Positions 25,132 through 34,115 of a stretch of 64,000 nt of DNA are shown piece after piece. The notes beneath the pieces were generated by a model. That model was given only the letters and a program-made list of their open reading frames with translations, was not told the origin of the DNA and ran no database searches. The stretch comes from Chryseobacterium salipaludis. Lineage in GTDB: Bacteria > Bacteroidota > Bacteroidia > Flavobacteriales > Weeksellaceae. The position numbers and the translations under genes are program-made. The stretch lies in contig NZ_JALHKS010000006.1 of assembly GCF_022968825.1 (NCBI RefSeq), forward strand, positions 62,001-126,000, given 5' to 3'. The stretch's first letter is position 1. Each line of letters starts with the position of its first letter.

Positions 25132-26070
25132 TTATTGATTTAAAAGATTACGCAACAAAGATAAGGATTCCTGCGTCGAATAGCAGTAGGACACCCAGTG
25201 GATATTTTTTTCACCGCGGTACCAGGTCAGCTGGCGCTTCGCGAAGCGTCGAGAATTTCTTTTGATATCCTCAATGGCTTCGGCCAGCGAAATTTCTTCA
25301 TTGAAATACCGAAACAATTCAGCGTAGCCCACCGTCTGCAGGGCCGGCAGATGCTGCACTGGCTCGAGTTGTTTTGCTTCCTTCAGAAGCCCCTGCTCCA
25401 GCATCACCTCCACCCTGCGATTGATGCGGTCATAAATGACTTCTCGCGGCGCATCCACGCCGATACGGATGACTCGGAAATCACGTTTATTTTTTTGCGT
25501 CCGGATCAGTCCGCTGTACGTTTGGCCGGTTTGCCAGATGATATCAATCGCGCGAAACAGCCTGCGGGGATTTTGCAGATCCACCTGTGCGGCATACTCC
25601 GGATCCAGTTCTGCCAATATATTCTGCAACGCAGCAATTCCTTCCTGATCCCATATTTGCTGGAGTTTTTCCTGATGTTCTTTATCAGCTGGTGGCAAAT
25701 CATGAAGTCCTTCGATCACCGCTTTTTCATACATCATACTGCCGCCGACAAGAACAACCGTTTCATATTTCTGAAACAGAGTATGAAGTAATTCCAATGC
25801 TTCAGTTTCATATTGCCCAATAGAATACCGGTCCCGGACGGAGCGGTTGCCAATAAAATGATGCGGCACCTCCTGTAATTCTTCAACGGTGGGTGCTGCG
25901 GTGCCGATGGGCATTTCGCGATACAATTGCCGGGAGTCGCAGGAAACAATTTCCGTGGAAAAGTGTTTTGCCAGGTCCAGCGAGAGGCGGGTTTTGCCAA
26001 TTCCGGTAGGCCCTACGATAGAGATAAGCGTTTTCACGCTGCAAAGTTCTTCTTTTTTTGCTAAAATCAC
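25132..26070 (-). CDS. miaA: tRNA dimethylallyltransferase
   Basis: This enzyme transfers dimethylallyl to A37 of tRNAs that read codons starting with U. Evidence is the P-loop VGPTGIGKTRLSLDLA, the substrate loop SCDSRQLYREMPIGTA, VGGSMMYEKAVIEGL and LQTVGYAELFRY. The ATG at 26070 gives 312 residues. A GTG at 26037 would start at VKTLISIVGPTG, closer to relatives, and a near-consensus GAACTTTG sits just upstream, so the true start is uncertain. It begins 9 bp after the serine hydrolase stop and ends 3 bp before the thioredoxin-like gene. Confidence 0.94.
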   Translation of the reverse strand: MILAKKEELCSVKTLISIVGPTGIGKTRLSLDLAKHFSTEIVSCDSRQLYREMPIGTAAPTVEELQEVPHHFIGNRSVRDRYSIGQYETEALELLHTLFQKYETVVLVGGSMMYEKAVIEGLHDLPPADKEHQEKLQQIWDQEGIAALQNILAELDPEYAAQVDLQNPRRLFRAIDIIWQTGQTYSGLIRTQKNKRDFRVIRIGVDAPREVIYDRINRRVEVMLEQGLLKEAKQLEPVQHLPALQTVGYAELFRYFNEEISLAEAIEDIKRNSRRFAKRQLTWYRGEKNIHWVSYCYSTQESLSLLRNLLNQ

Positions 26071-26079
26071 CGCAGAACT

Positions 26080-27198
26080 TTAAAATGAGGCGAAAGCCTG
26101 TGGCGCTTTTCGGAATTCAGCGTCAGCACGCATCAGCTGATCGGTTATTTCTTTTACTTGGCGGTGTACTTTAAATATACTTTTTTTGCCGGCAGCTTCA
26201 TTGGTAACATTATTCAAAATCACCACCGACATGTGTACAGAAGGATAGTAAATTAACAGTGAAGCAGAGCCTTTTACATATCCTGTATGAAAAAAAGCCA
26301 GTTGTTCTTCGTCATGCATTAGTCCGTTCGAATAGCGAACGCTTCCCAAAATCGGATGGTGGAAACGTGTATGCTTGTTTACAGTATCGTTTTTATAAAG
26401 CAATTGATGTGCGACCGGACCGGCAGCCCAGCGGTGCAAATCGGCAGCCGTAGCGAGAATTCCACCCGCAGGAACCGAAATTGCAGGCTGTGCAAGCCTT
26501 TGCGGCATTCCAGCAACACGCTCAAATCTTGTTGCCGTTCTAATATACGGCCAGGCTAATTGCGAACCTGAATAACCTGAAGCGCTGAAAGTCTGTCGTA
26601 AACCAGTTTTTTTAAAGAGATACTGAAGATTTTCGTCAAAGCTTTTTCCGGAAGCTTTTTCTACAATATTGCCCAACAGCCTGTAGCCTTTATTTGAATA
26701 GTGGAATTCTTTACCGGGCGCGGATTGCAGACCCTCGCTAAAATCTGCCAGTCCGGACGTGTGATTAAGCAAATGACTAATTGTTATATTCTTTTTAGAC
26801 CCTTTTTTAAAGTCAGGGAGAAAACGCTGTACACTGTCCGTTACGGCAAGTTTTCCGGTATGTTGCAGGTCCAGAATCAGCGCGGCAGTGAACTGTTTGC
26901 TCACCGAAGCAATAGCAAAAACCGACTCGTCATCCAGCGGCCGTTTCTGCTCGAGATCAGCAAATCCTTTATTTTGTTTATAAATATTTTTACCGTCACG
27001 ATGAACGGAAACATGGCCATTGAACGCTGAATTATTTAATACGGAATCCAACTGCTGTTTCAGGAAAATTCGCTGGAAATGCAGGACGGCCGTGTCCGCC
27101 TGCAACTCGCGTTCAGCCGGTGCCTGGGTTTGCAGGTCGGCTTTCTGCTGACAGGAAGCTATGAGCAATAGAAAAAAAAGATAGAAATATAAACGCAC
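26080..27198 (-). CDS. Serine hydrolase of the beta-lactamase/DD-peptidase family, lipoprotein
   Basis: The protein has about 372 residues. The GTG at 27198 starts a lipoprotein signal peptide with lipobox LIASC; an ATG at 27279 is also in frame but lies inside the preceding gene and ahead of its terminator, so it is unlikely. The catalytic S-x-x-K is in ASVSKQFTAA and the Tyr-x-Asn is in HYSNKGYRLLG. Relatives are class C beta-lactamase-like carboxylesterases or D,D-peptidases; the substrate is unknown. It probably sits in the periplasm, anchored to a membrane. It is likely co-transcribed with miaA. Confidence 0.82.
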   Translation of the reverse strand: MRLYFYLFFLLLIASCQQKADLQTQAPAERELQADTAVLHFQRIFLKQQLDSVLNNSAFNGHVSVHRDGKNIYKQNKGFADLEQKRPLDDESVFAIASVSKQFTAALILDLQHTGKLAVTDSVQRFLPDFKKGSKKNITISHLLNHTSGLADFSEGLQSAPGKEFHYSNKGYRLLGNIVEKASGKSFDENLQYLFKKTGLRQTFSASGYSGSQLAWPYIRTATRFERVAGMPQRLAQPAISVPAGGILATAADLHRWAAGPVAHQLLYKNDTVNKHTRFHHPILGSVRYSNGLMHDEEQLAFFHTGYVKGSASLLIYYPSVHMSVVILNNVTNEAAGKKSIFKVHRQVKEITDQLMRADAEFRKAPQAFASF

Positions 27199-27221
27199 GC
27201 CGGATTGTTTTAAATAAAAAA

Positions 27222-27246
27222 TCGGCAGCCGTGATGGCAGCTGCCG
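27222..27246 (-). terminator. Terminator after the DUF1232 gene
   Basis: CGGCAGC (27223-27229) pairs with GCTGCCG (27240-27246); on the minus strand it is followed by ATTTTTTATTT. It separates the DUF1232 gene from the serine hydrolase and argues for the GTG start at 27198. Confidence 0.7.
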
Positions 27247-27268
27247 GTTCTGTTTTGTAATAATCGTA

Positions 27269-27607
27269 TTATCCGACAATTTCCGCTTCAGAAATCTGTT
27301 TGCGTTCTTTGCGTTCTGCTTCCCAGGCCGTGAACTTTTCTGCTTCTGCGATCAGCATTGGCATGGCCATGGCGAGCAGCGCCAGGTCATCCAGCACACC
27401 CACAACCGGGATCCAGTCCGGAATAATATCAATAGGCGTGAGCAGATAAATTAAAACCAAACCGATCACCACCGCATTTTTAAACTGCGGGCGGTATCCT
27501 CCTTTGGTCATGGCAGATTTCACCATCCGGATAATTACCGGTAATTTTCTGATAAAACCTTTGTGCCGGAACGCTTCACGCGCTAGTTGTATTTTGGAAA
27601 CTTTCAT
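27269..27607 (-). CDS. YkvA family (DUF1232) membrane protein
   Basis: This 112-residue protein has the DUF1232 core VIGLVLIYLLTPIDIIPDWI followed by PVVGVLDDLALLAMAM, with a hydrophobic segment that may insert in the membrane. The family function is unknown. It is last in a minus-strand run aroC - thioredoxin-like - TlpA-like - DUF1232, starting 50 bp after the TlpA-like gene. Confidence 0.88.
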   Translation of the reverse strand: MKVSKIQLAREAFRHKGFIRKLPVIIRMVKSAMTKGGYRPQFKNAVVIGLVLIYLLTPIDIIPDWIPVVGVLDDLALLAMAMPMLIAEAEKFTAWEAERKERKQISEAEIVG

Positions 27608-27657
27608 AGTAGTGTAGAATTATAATCACCAGAATTTCGCAAAAGTCATACCAACCT

Positions 27658-28209
27658 TTATTTTCCAGCGTGGTCTATAAATTCATGCACTGATTTGGAA
27701 TTCCAATCTTTGGTACCATCCTCTTTCAATAAAATCCGTCCGTCTTTATTCAATAAGAACGTGGTCGGGTACACGCGTGGCAACACATGGCTGGTAATCG
27801 GGCTTTCCGCAAGATAGACCGGCGCGGTGTATTTATTCTTTTCCATAAAGGCACGCACATCTTCCTCCTTATCCTGCATGGCGATCAGTACAAAGTCAAT
27901 TTCGCCTTTCCGGCTCTGGTACAGCTTTTCAATGGTCGGCCATTCTTCGCGACAAGGCGGGCACCAGGTTCCCCAGAAATTCAGGAAGACCATATTTTTC
28001 CCTTTAAGTTCTTTAAGGTTAATATTCGGCGTATTAATTCCTTTTAGCTGAATATCGTAATCTTCCTCCGTAAGCGTCACAGCATTTTCCACCGCAGCAA
28101 TCGGAAAAAAAAGATCTTTCAACTTTAGTTTCACCTGCGGGAAGAAAAACATGACCGCCAGAAAACCGGTAGCAAAAAGATAAAATATATTTTTACGGAT
28201 GAACTCCAT
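27658..28209 (-). CDS. TlpA-like thiol-disulfide oxidoreductase
   Basis: This 183-residue protein has an N-terminal membrane anchor (about residues 8-25) and a thioredoxin fold with the active site GTWCPPCREEWP (CPPC) at about 80-91. The cis-Pro loop is in RVYPTTFLLNKDGRI. Anchored periplasmic TlpA/ResA relatives reduce disulfides in apocytochromes and other secreted proteins. It starts 19 bp after the second thioredoxin-like gene, suggesting a coupled redox function. Confidence 0.91.
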   Translation of the reverse strand: MEFIRKNIFYLFATGFLAVMFFFPQVKLKLKDLFFPIAAVENAVTLTEEDYDIQLKGINTPNINLKELKGKNMVFLNFWGTWCPPCREEWPTIEKLYQSRKGEIDFVLIAMQDKEEDVRAFMEKNKYTAPVYLAESPITSHVLPRVYPTTFLLNKDGRILLKEDGTKDWNSKSVHEFIDHAGK

Positions 28210-28228
28210 TGTTTTTAATTTTTAAATA

Positions 28229-28792
28229 TCAGATCAGTTCCACAATTTCCTGTATGGCATCTGCCCCGCGGTTTTTCGCGTAGTACACCTGCAGATCATT
28301 ATAGAAAGTTTCCCGTGGATAGACTTCCGGGTTTTCCTTAAATTTCTTAAGCAAACCAAGGCCATACGCCGGACGCGGGCCCCAGGTATTTCGAACCGTA
28401 TCATCATTGTTTATGATAAGCACTTTCGGGATAGACTCGCTGCCATCGGTAAGGAACTGCTTAATCAGCGAATTATCGGAATCACGAAGAAAGACGCGGA
28501 CCTGCACGCCGGCAGCTTCAAAAAATCTGGCAACAGCAGGCACGATAGCGCTGGCATCTCCGCACCACGGCTCAGAAATGATCAGAATTTTACCGTCAAA
28601 GTTTTTACTTTTCAACTGTTCCAGCATTTCTTCTGAAACTTTATAGGTTTTCAAAGTCCGGTTCATTCGCTGCAAGCCCAGTTGATAATATTCCAGATTT
28701 GGATCCGGTGTCTCGGTAGTTTCGGCCGCCTTCTTTTCAGCGTACTCCATATATTGTTCGAAGGTAAGGGCTTGCTGCCAGTATTTTTCCAT
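28229..28792 (-). CDS. Thioredoxin-family protein with WCGDAS active-site region
   Basis: This 187-residue protein has a thioredoxin fold in which the usual WCxxC is replaced by EPWCGDASAIVP, leaving a single cysteine. The FKENPEVYPRETFYNDLQ-type C-terminus is typical of the family found in Bacteroidota and Firmicutes. With one cysteine it could act by a monothiol mechanism. No signal peptide is seen. It lies between aroC (33 bp upstream) and the TlpA-like gene (19 bp downstream). Confidence 0.85.
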   Translation of the reverse strand: MEKYWQQALTFEQYMEYAEKKAAETTETPDPNLEYYQLGLQRMNRTLKTYKVSEEMLEQLKSKNFDGKILIISEPWCGDASAIVPAVARFFEAAGVQVRVFLRDSDNSLIKQFLTDGSESIPKVLIINNDDTVRNTWGPRPAYGLGLLKKFKENPEVYPRETFYNDLQVYYAKNRGADAIQEIVELI

Positions 28793-28825
28793 GTAAAAAT
28801 TTACGTTTATATATTTTAATTGCTT

Positions 28826-29899
28826 TTAAATTGATTTATTGAACCGACGGGTTTTATCAATAAGAAACAAATCCGCCAGCACGAAGGCAGCCAGGTTTTC
28901 AACGACCGGAACGGCACGCGGAAGAACGCACGGATCATGACGGCCCCGACCTTCCACAACAGTAGGTTCACCATGAGAATCAAAACTATCCTGAGGACGC
29001 AAGACCGTGGCAACCGGTTTGAAAGCGACTCTGAAATACACATCCATCCCGTTTGAAATACCACCCTGAATTCCACCGGAAAGGTTGGTTTTTGTGGAGA
29101 AATCAGCATTGAATAAATCATTGTGCTCCAGGCCGGTCATTCGTGCACCACAGAAACCACTGCCGTATTCAAAGCCTTTGCAGGCGTTAATATTCAGCAC
29201 GGCATGGGCAAGTTCTGCCTGCAACTTCCCGAAGACCGGTTCACCCAGGCCGGCCGGCAGATTTCGGATCACACAGGTAATTGTTCCGCCAATGGTGTTG
29301 CCGGCTTTTTTGATTTCGCGAATCCGTTCAATCATTTTTTCGGCAGTTTCAGGATCGGGGCAGCGCACATCATTATCATCTGTTTTGGACAAATCCAGTT
29401 CCTGATACGGCTTTTCGCAGAAAATATCGCCAACGGAGGAAACATACGCATGAATCTCCACACCCAGCGGCAGGATCTGACGCGCCAGGCTTCCCGCCAC
29501 AACCCAGTTCACGGTTTCCCGTGCCGAGGATCTGCCACCGCCGCGATAATCGCGCAAGCCGTACTTTTTGGTATACGTATAATCTGCATGGCTCGGCCTA
29601 AAAGTTTCTGCGAGATGACTGTAGTCACCCGATTTTTGATTTTCATTGCGAATGATAAAGCCAAGCGGTGTGCCGGTGCTGACCCCTTCGAAAATACCCG
29701 AAAGCCACACCACCGTATCGGGTTCGCGGCGCTGGGTAACGATTGCGCTTTGCCCGGGCCGGCGGCGGTTGAGTTGTTGCTGAACCGCTTCCAGATCAAG
29801 CGTGATGCCTGCCGGAAAATGCGTAATAACACCACCATAAGCAGCGCCGTGACTTTCACCAAAGGTGGAAAGAGTGAGTAAGTTTCCTAAATCGAACAT
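28826..29899 (-). CDS. aroC: Chorismate synthase
   Basis: This 357-residue enzyme makes chorismate from 5-enolpyruvylshikimate-3-phosphate with reduced FMN. Signatures are [12 protein letters not shown], the R-rich block [17 protein letters not shown], the [13 protein letters not shown] motif and [14 protein letters not shown]. Length is normal. A TAACTTTG -7 element (29904-29911) ends 4 nt from the ATG. It heads a four-gene minus-strand run with two thioredoxin-like genes and DUF1232. Confidence 0.96.
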   Translation of the reverse strand: MFDLGNLLTLSTFGESHGAAYGGVITHFPAGITLDLEAVQQQLNRRRPGQSAIVTQRREPDTVVWLSGIFEGVSTGTPLGFIIRNENQKSGDYSHLAETFRPSHADYTYTKKYGLRDYRGGGRSSARETVNWVVAGSLARQILPLGVEIHAYVSSVGDIFCEKPYQELDLSKTDDNDVRCPDPETAEKMIERIREIKKAGNTIGGTITCVIRNLPAGLGEPVFGKLQAELAHAVLNINACKGFEYGSGFCGARMTGLEHNDLFNADFSTKTNLSGGIQGGISNGMDVYFRVAFKPVATVLRPQDSFDSHGEPTVVEGRGRHDPCVLPRAVPVVENLAAFVLADLFLIDKTRRFNKSI

Positions 29900-29903
29900 G
29901 ATA

Positions 29904-29911
29904 CAAAGTTA
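29904..29911 (-). promoter_or_regulatory. -7 element (TAACTTTG) for aroC
   Basis: TAnnTTTG match ending 4 nt before the aroC ATG, suggesting leaderless initiation. Confidence 0.45.
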
Positions 29912-29934
29912 CTGAGTTTTTCCAAGGTAAGCGT

Positions 29935-31558
29935 CTACTTCCCGGGGAAGTACATTTGGTGTGTTTTTATGATTTTTCTCAGGTGTCGTTTTTCTTCCGG
30001 CGTAAGCTTGCGGGAGATAAAGCCCTTTTCACCGCGTTGCGGAAAGACAGCGGCTTCATAATTTTCGCGCAGGAAGCCTGGAGTAATAGAAGGAAGTTGC
30101 GTATCAAAACTGTAGGGATAACCGCGACTTACGTTAAATGAAAGATTCCCAAGCTGGTACGTGTCGAATTTATTCCATTCATAAACTGAAGGTTTGAGCA
30201 GCTGAGTGACTTTAAACTGCCCCATAAAAAACCCCATCCGGAAAGAGGGAACCAGTTTTTGCAGCAAGGTTGGCTGTATTAGAATTATAAGAACACTAAA
30301 ACTTAAAGCAGAACTGATCCCGAGAACCCAATTTTTTCGTGCGTATTTTCCAGCAGTGATCAGGGCGGTCACGAAAAAAACATCTATAAAAAACCGGTAT
30401 TGCGCTGAAAACAGTAAGATAAATAATGATTTAATGAGCAATGCGATACAAAGCAATCTGACTTTAAGAGACTTTGTTGCTACAGCTACCCAAATCAAGA
30501 TAATGAGAACTACAGCGAAAAGACAATGGATAACGCCTTTAATCCCCGGTAACAAAAGCCAGTTGATTACCGACTGCATAGTTGTAAACCGTCGAATATC
30601 TTCTGCCTGATATTGCATATCATAAGACTTTTCCAGCGCGAGGTCGGCTGAGTTCTGCATCAGTACCAGATCCGGCTCCCAGGGAACTTCAAAGGAACTG
30701 AAAGTTGACGGGAACAGAGGAAAACCAAAAACCCAGATATTTTTAAATACATATAAAAGAAAAACAAACCCGGCAGGTGCGATCACCTTTGCATTCCACA
30801 GTTGTCTTTGCCGAAGTAAATCTAATAACAGAAACAAGGGAAGCCAGAAAAAAGTAGCTTTTACCGCAAAAACAAAGACAGAAAGTGTCAGTAAAAAGGA
30901 ATCTGTTTTTCCTTGCAACGTTTCACGCACAATGATTAAAGAAAGAACCAAAGCCGGCAGGTCCGGACAAGGTGACTACACGAAAAGGACCAGAACCGGC
31001 ACAAAAACAAAAGGCAGCCAATCCTTTTTTTCCAGACAGTATATCAGATAAATCAATAATAACACGGAATTGCTTCGCAGGAAGGAATCAGCTAGGTGGG
31101 AAACACCCGCCTGAAAGATGTGCCAGACGGACATTTACCCTAAAACCATGTCCAGATTGGCAAGGCCGCGCACAAGACCTGCGGAGGATAACCACTTGAT
31201 CGTCGGAATATGGTATCCGAAGTGATCCATAGTAAACGGAAGAAAGAAGAGCACAAGGCCGTAGGAATAATTATGATTCCCATCAGCATCTTGTTTTGCC
31301 ACAACAAAGAAAAAAGCGGACGATACCCTTTGGTCTTTAGGAAATAATACCAGCCAAAAGCAACACGGCCAACTCGAGCGGCCAGGTAAGCGGTAGAAAG
31401 TAAGCAGCGCCGGTAAAAAACAACCCCGCAGCCATAATTCCCGCAACAGCCTGCAGCGCAATGGTGCAAAATTGCCTTCTGAAAATCAGGCCTGCCACAT
31501 GTCCCCAGCCCAACAGGGCAGGTAAAAGAACAACAAAAAGCAGGAGAATAGAGAGCAT
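29935..31558 (-). pseudogene. Broken polytopic membrane protein (LIC_10190-like, tentative)
   Basis: The pieces join into one multi-spanning membrane protein of about 540 residues read in several frames. Frame A runs from 31558 to about 31345 (MLSILLLFVVLLPALLGWGH...), frame B carries FLKTKGYRPLFSLL near 31310-31370, and frame C carries YSYGLVLFFLPFTMDHFGYH to a TAA at 31135-31137. Frame D runs from 31134 (MSVWHIFQAG) to 29935, with an in-frame TAG at 30976-30978. The segments contain about ten hydrophobic helices and end in a soluble tail. The family name is my best recollection and uncertain; a polyprenyl-linked glycan or polymer function is possible. Three frame changes plus one nonsense codon make it a true pseudogene, not one sequencing slip. 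Confidence 0.8.
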
Positions 31559-31611
31559 AAAAAAGATTGCCTAAAAATAGACAATCTTTTGATGATTATG
31601 TGATGATTTGA

Positions 31612-32163
31612 TTAGTATCTTGGCTGAACGCGACCGTCCTTTCTGTCCTGGGAACGCCCGATGGTATATCCGGTAGCACCACCGATGACACCACCAATCA
31701 CGGCACCTGCTCCACGGTTCTTTTTGTTAATCAAAGCACCGGCTGCAGCACCACCTACCGTACCGATAATGGTACCTTTGGCAGCTTTACTCATACCCTG
31801 CTTTTGTTGCGTTCCCTGGGAAGTTCCCTGAGAATTTCCGGCATACGAACCGGAAGAAGAAGCGGCACGGCGCGGCGTATTATTAACGTACACTGTTTTA
31901 GTTTCGCGAACTACCTGAGGTTTCGGCGCTACGGCAGCAGCACGGCGAACTTCTTCCATACTGTCCTGTCTCTTTTGAGTTTCGTAGGCCATACGCTCTT
32001 TTTCAATCGCGAGTTTTTGTTTTTCAATTTCTAACTGTCTTGCCTGGAATTCAATCTTTTGTTGCTCCAGAGACTTTTCAGCCACGGTAGTATCTTTTTG
32101 ACACGCAGTCAGCATCATTACGGAGGCCAAACCGGCAAACATGATATTTCTCTTCATTTTCAT
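31612..32163 (-). CDS. Glycine-zipper lipoprotein with coiled coil
   Basis: This 183-residue protein has a lipoprotein signal with lipobox MLTAC, a Gln/Glu/Lys-rich coiled coil (about 25-75), a Ser/Gly/Gln-rich linker, and a C-terminal glycine zipper (GTIIGTVGGAAAGALI, then GAGAVIGGVIGGATGYTIG) like the SlyB/YMGG group. It probably sits in the outer membrane with the zipper associating with lipid. The frame extends to 32196, but the ATG at 32163 begins the signal peptide. A -7 match (TAACTTTG) at 32280-32287 would give a leader of about 115 nt. Confidence 0.82.
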   Translation of the reverse strand: MKMKRNIMFAGLASVMMLTACQKDTTVAEKSLEQQKIEFQARQLEIEKQKLAIEKERMAYETQKRQDSMEEVRRAAAVAPKPQVVRETKTVYVNNTPRRAASSSGSYAGNSQGTSQGTQQKQGMSKAAKGTIIGTVGGAAAGALINKKNRGAGAVIGGVIGGATGYTIGRSQDRKDGRVQPRY

Positions 32164-32485
32164 TGGCTGTTCTGATATTTTGATGTGTGTTCTCATAACC
32201 TAAATTTTTACTTTCGTATTACATTAAATCCTTCATTTGCCATTAACATGCCAAAGGCTATACCAATCTTTTGTTAAAGCAAAGTTAAACCGCCGAAACT
32301 CCGTTTATCAGGGACTTTACAAGCATTTATTTAAATTTATGTTTAAAACTACTATTAAAATATAGCGTACTGAACAAATAAAACTTTACTACTGTTTAGA
32401 ATTAAGGATAATAACGATCAATCCTGATGATTAGTATATTGATGCACCGATGCTTAATTACGCGAGAATTCGTGCCAAAACTTCC

Positions 32486-33337
32486 TTAGCAGCAGCCGGA
32501 CCCGGGAGAACAGCAGTCAACTGCTTTTTCGCCGTACACCGTGATACTTCTGATTACCGTTTCCTTGGATTTGTATTCTGCCAGTTCAGCTTCACTGAGA
32601 TAATCTCGCAGAATATCGTCGGGCACGATGATAGGTTTATCTTTCTGAATCACCATATTTTTAAAACCTGCTTTTTGCGCGTAAGCTAAATACTCATCTC
32701 TATCAATTGCGCTTGCGACACATCCGGCATACATTTCGGCAGCAGATTTTATTTTGTCCGGAAGCTCGCCGGTCAGCACAATATCAGAAATACTGAAATG
32801 CCCGCCAGGTTTCAAAACGCGGAAAATTTCTGCGAAAACTGCCCTTTTATTGGGCACCAAGTTGAGTACACAGTTGCTGACAACAACATCAGCCATCTGA
32901 GCGGTAACCGGCATCTTTTCTATATCGCCCTGTCTGAACTCTACATTATTAAATCCCAGTCTTTCAGCATTCAGCCGCGCTTTATTTATCATTGCTTCGG
33001 TAAAATCAATTCCGATGATCTTACCCGTTTCCCCGGTTTCTGCACGCGCAACAAAACAATCGTTTCCGGCGCCGCTTCCCAGATCGATGACGGTATCTCC
33101 CTTCCTGATCTTCGCAAACTGAGTTGGCAGGCCACAGCCCAGGCCTAAATCAGCCTCGGGGTTATACCCTTCAAGATCATTGTATTCCTCGCTCATAATG
33201 TTGTAAACTTCCGTACTGCAGCTCCCGGCTCCACAGCAAGAAGAGGCGTTGGTTTCTTTATCCTGTAAAGCAATTTCACTGTATTTCTGCTTTACCATTT
33301 CCTTGATTTGTTCTTCGGTTTGCATATCTATTTTCAT
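32486..33337 (-). CDS. arsM: Arsenite methyltransferase
   Basis: This 283-residue SAM-dependent enzyme methylates As(III). Evidence is the SAM motif VIDLGSGAGNDCFVA and the conserved ArsM cysteines in VSNCVLNLVP and YAGCVASAI. There is an extra N-terminal cysteine group (SSCCGAGSC) and a C-terminal cysteine group ending CCSPGSGCC that may help bind arsenic. The ATG at 33337 (MKIDMQTEEQ) was chosen; a frame start at 33352 would overlap arsR. It follows arsR with 8 bp between stop and start, forming an arsR-arsM operon. No efflux pump (ArsB/Acr3) is adjacent. Confidence 0.93.
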   Translation of the reverse strand: MKIDMQTEEQIKEMVKQKYSEIALQDKETNASSCCGAGSCSTEVYNIMSEEYNDLEGYNPEADLGLGCGLPTQFAKIRKGDTVIDLGSGAGNDCFVARAETGETGKIIGIDFTEAMINKARLNAERLGFNNVEFRQGDIEKMPVTAQMADVVVSNCVLNLVPNKRAVFAEIFRVLKPGGHFSISDIVLTGELPDKIKSAAEMYAGCVASAIDRDEYLAYAQKAGFKNMVIQKDKPIIVPDDILRDYLSEAELAEYKSKETVIRSITVYGEKAVDCCSPGSGCC

Positions 33338-33345
33338 TTTTAAAT

Positions 33346-33672
33346 TTAACAACAGTCGTTATGGACGGTATTGAGTGCGATTTTTGTGAAATACCCGGAA
33401 ATCATTTCGAAAGTTTTTTCATTTATACAATAATTAGTCGCGGTTCCTTCCACCGTTCCTTTGATCAGGCCGGCACTTCGCAGGATTTTTAAATGTTGAG
33501 AGATGGTGGGCTGCGCGAGCGGTATTTCTTCTAGTATATCACTTCCAATGCAGGCATTCACCTTCAGCAAATGATCTATTATGGCTACTCTGGCCGGATG
33601 CCCCAAGGCCTTAAGAATCAGGGCTATTTTATTTTGCTCCTCCGTAAAGTGATCTGTTTTTGTAGTACCCAT
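33346..33672 (-). CDS. arsR: ArsR-family arsenic-responsive repressor
   Basis: This 108-residue winged-helix repressor has the DNA-binding helices IPLAQPTISQHLKILRSAGL and the wing KGTVEGTATNYCINEKTF. Candidate As(III) ligands are Cys in KVNACIGSDIL, in NYCINEK and the C-terminal NDCC. The long in-frame extension to 33732 is AT-rich and overlaps the operator, so the ATG at 33672 (MGTTKTD) is the better start. It is expected to repress its own arsR-arsM operon and release on binding arsenite. Confidence 0.9.
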   Translation of the reverse strand: MGTTKTDHFTEEQNKIALILKALGHPARVAIIDHLLKVNACIGSDILEEIPLAQPTISQHLKILRSAGLIKGTVEGTATNYCINEKTFEMISGYFTKIALNTVHNDCC

Positions 33673-33686
33673 CTCTATTGATTTAT

Positions 33687-33698
33687 ATATTGCAATAT
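33687..33698. promoter_or_regulatory. Probable ArsR operator
   Basis: Perfect 12-bp palindrome ATATTGCAATAT, 15 bp upstream of the arsR ATG, in an otherwise AT-rich promoter region. ArsR family operators are AT-rich inverted repeats at this place. Confidence 0.55.
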
Positions 33699-33920
33699 TA
33701 CAATAAATGATAGAGATAAAATAATATCTCATTTTTTATTTATAAACATCAGGAGCCAGAGTTTATAATCGGGCAAGTAATATGTGCGTTTTTAGGTCTT
33801 CAAATTTGAAACTTCCATTTAATCCCGACCAAAAAATGGTTAGCATCAGTAAATACAGAAACAACTCAGAAATATAAGGTAGCAAGGAGATGCCGTGAGA
33901 TCAAACAAATCGAAAATAAA

Positions 33921-33959
33921 AAATCCTTAACTCGTTATATAATAACTTATTAAGGATTT
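33921..33959 (-). terminator. Terminator of tRNA-Cys
   Basis: AAATCCTTAA (33921-33930) pairs perfectly with TTAAGGATTT (33950-33959). Read on the minus strand it starts 7 nt after the tRNA and is followed by TTTTTTATTTT. The rest of 33733-33920 shows nothing recognisable. Confidence 0.8.
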
Positions 33960-33965
33960 CTGTCG

Positions 33966-34036
33966 AGGTTCCTAGCGGATTCGAACCGCTGTAGATGGTG
34001 TTGCAGACCATTGCCTAACCACTCGGCCAAAGAACC
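33966..34036 (-). tRNA. tRNA-Cys (anticodon GCA)
   Basis: This 71-nt cloverleaf has acceptor GGTTCTT/AGGAACC, D-arm GGCCGAGTGGTTAGGC, anticodon loop CTGCAAC giving GCA, T-loop TTCGAATC, and discriminator T. CCA is not encoded. It has its own terminator. Confidence 0.95.
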
Positions 34037-34115
34037 GTTTTGGTTGGCAAATATAACACTTTTTATATTTCCAGAAAATTTAAAAGGCGTTTTTATACAT
34101 TGTCTGGCAGTAAAG

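Noticed and set aside
27199-27279. ATG at 27279 as start of the serine hydrolase
   Set aside because: It lies inside the DUF1232 gene and upstream of a terminator; the GTG at 27198 begins a perfect lipoprotein signal.
33966-34036. tRNA-Cys as attachment site of an integrated element
   Set aside because: No partial tRNA duplicate, integrase or phage gene was found near it.
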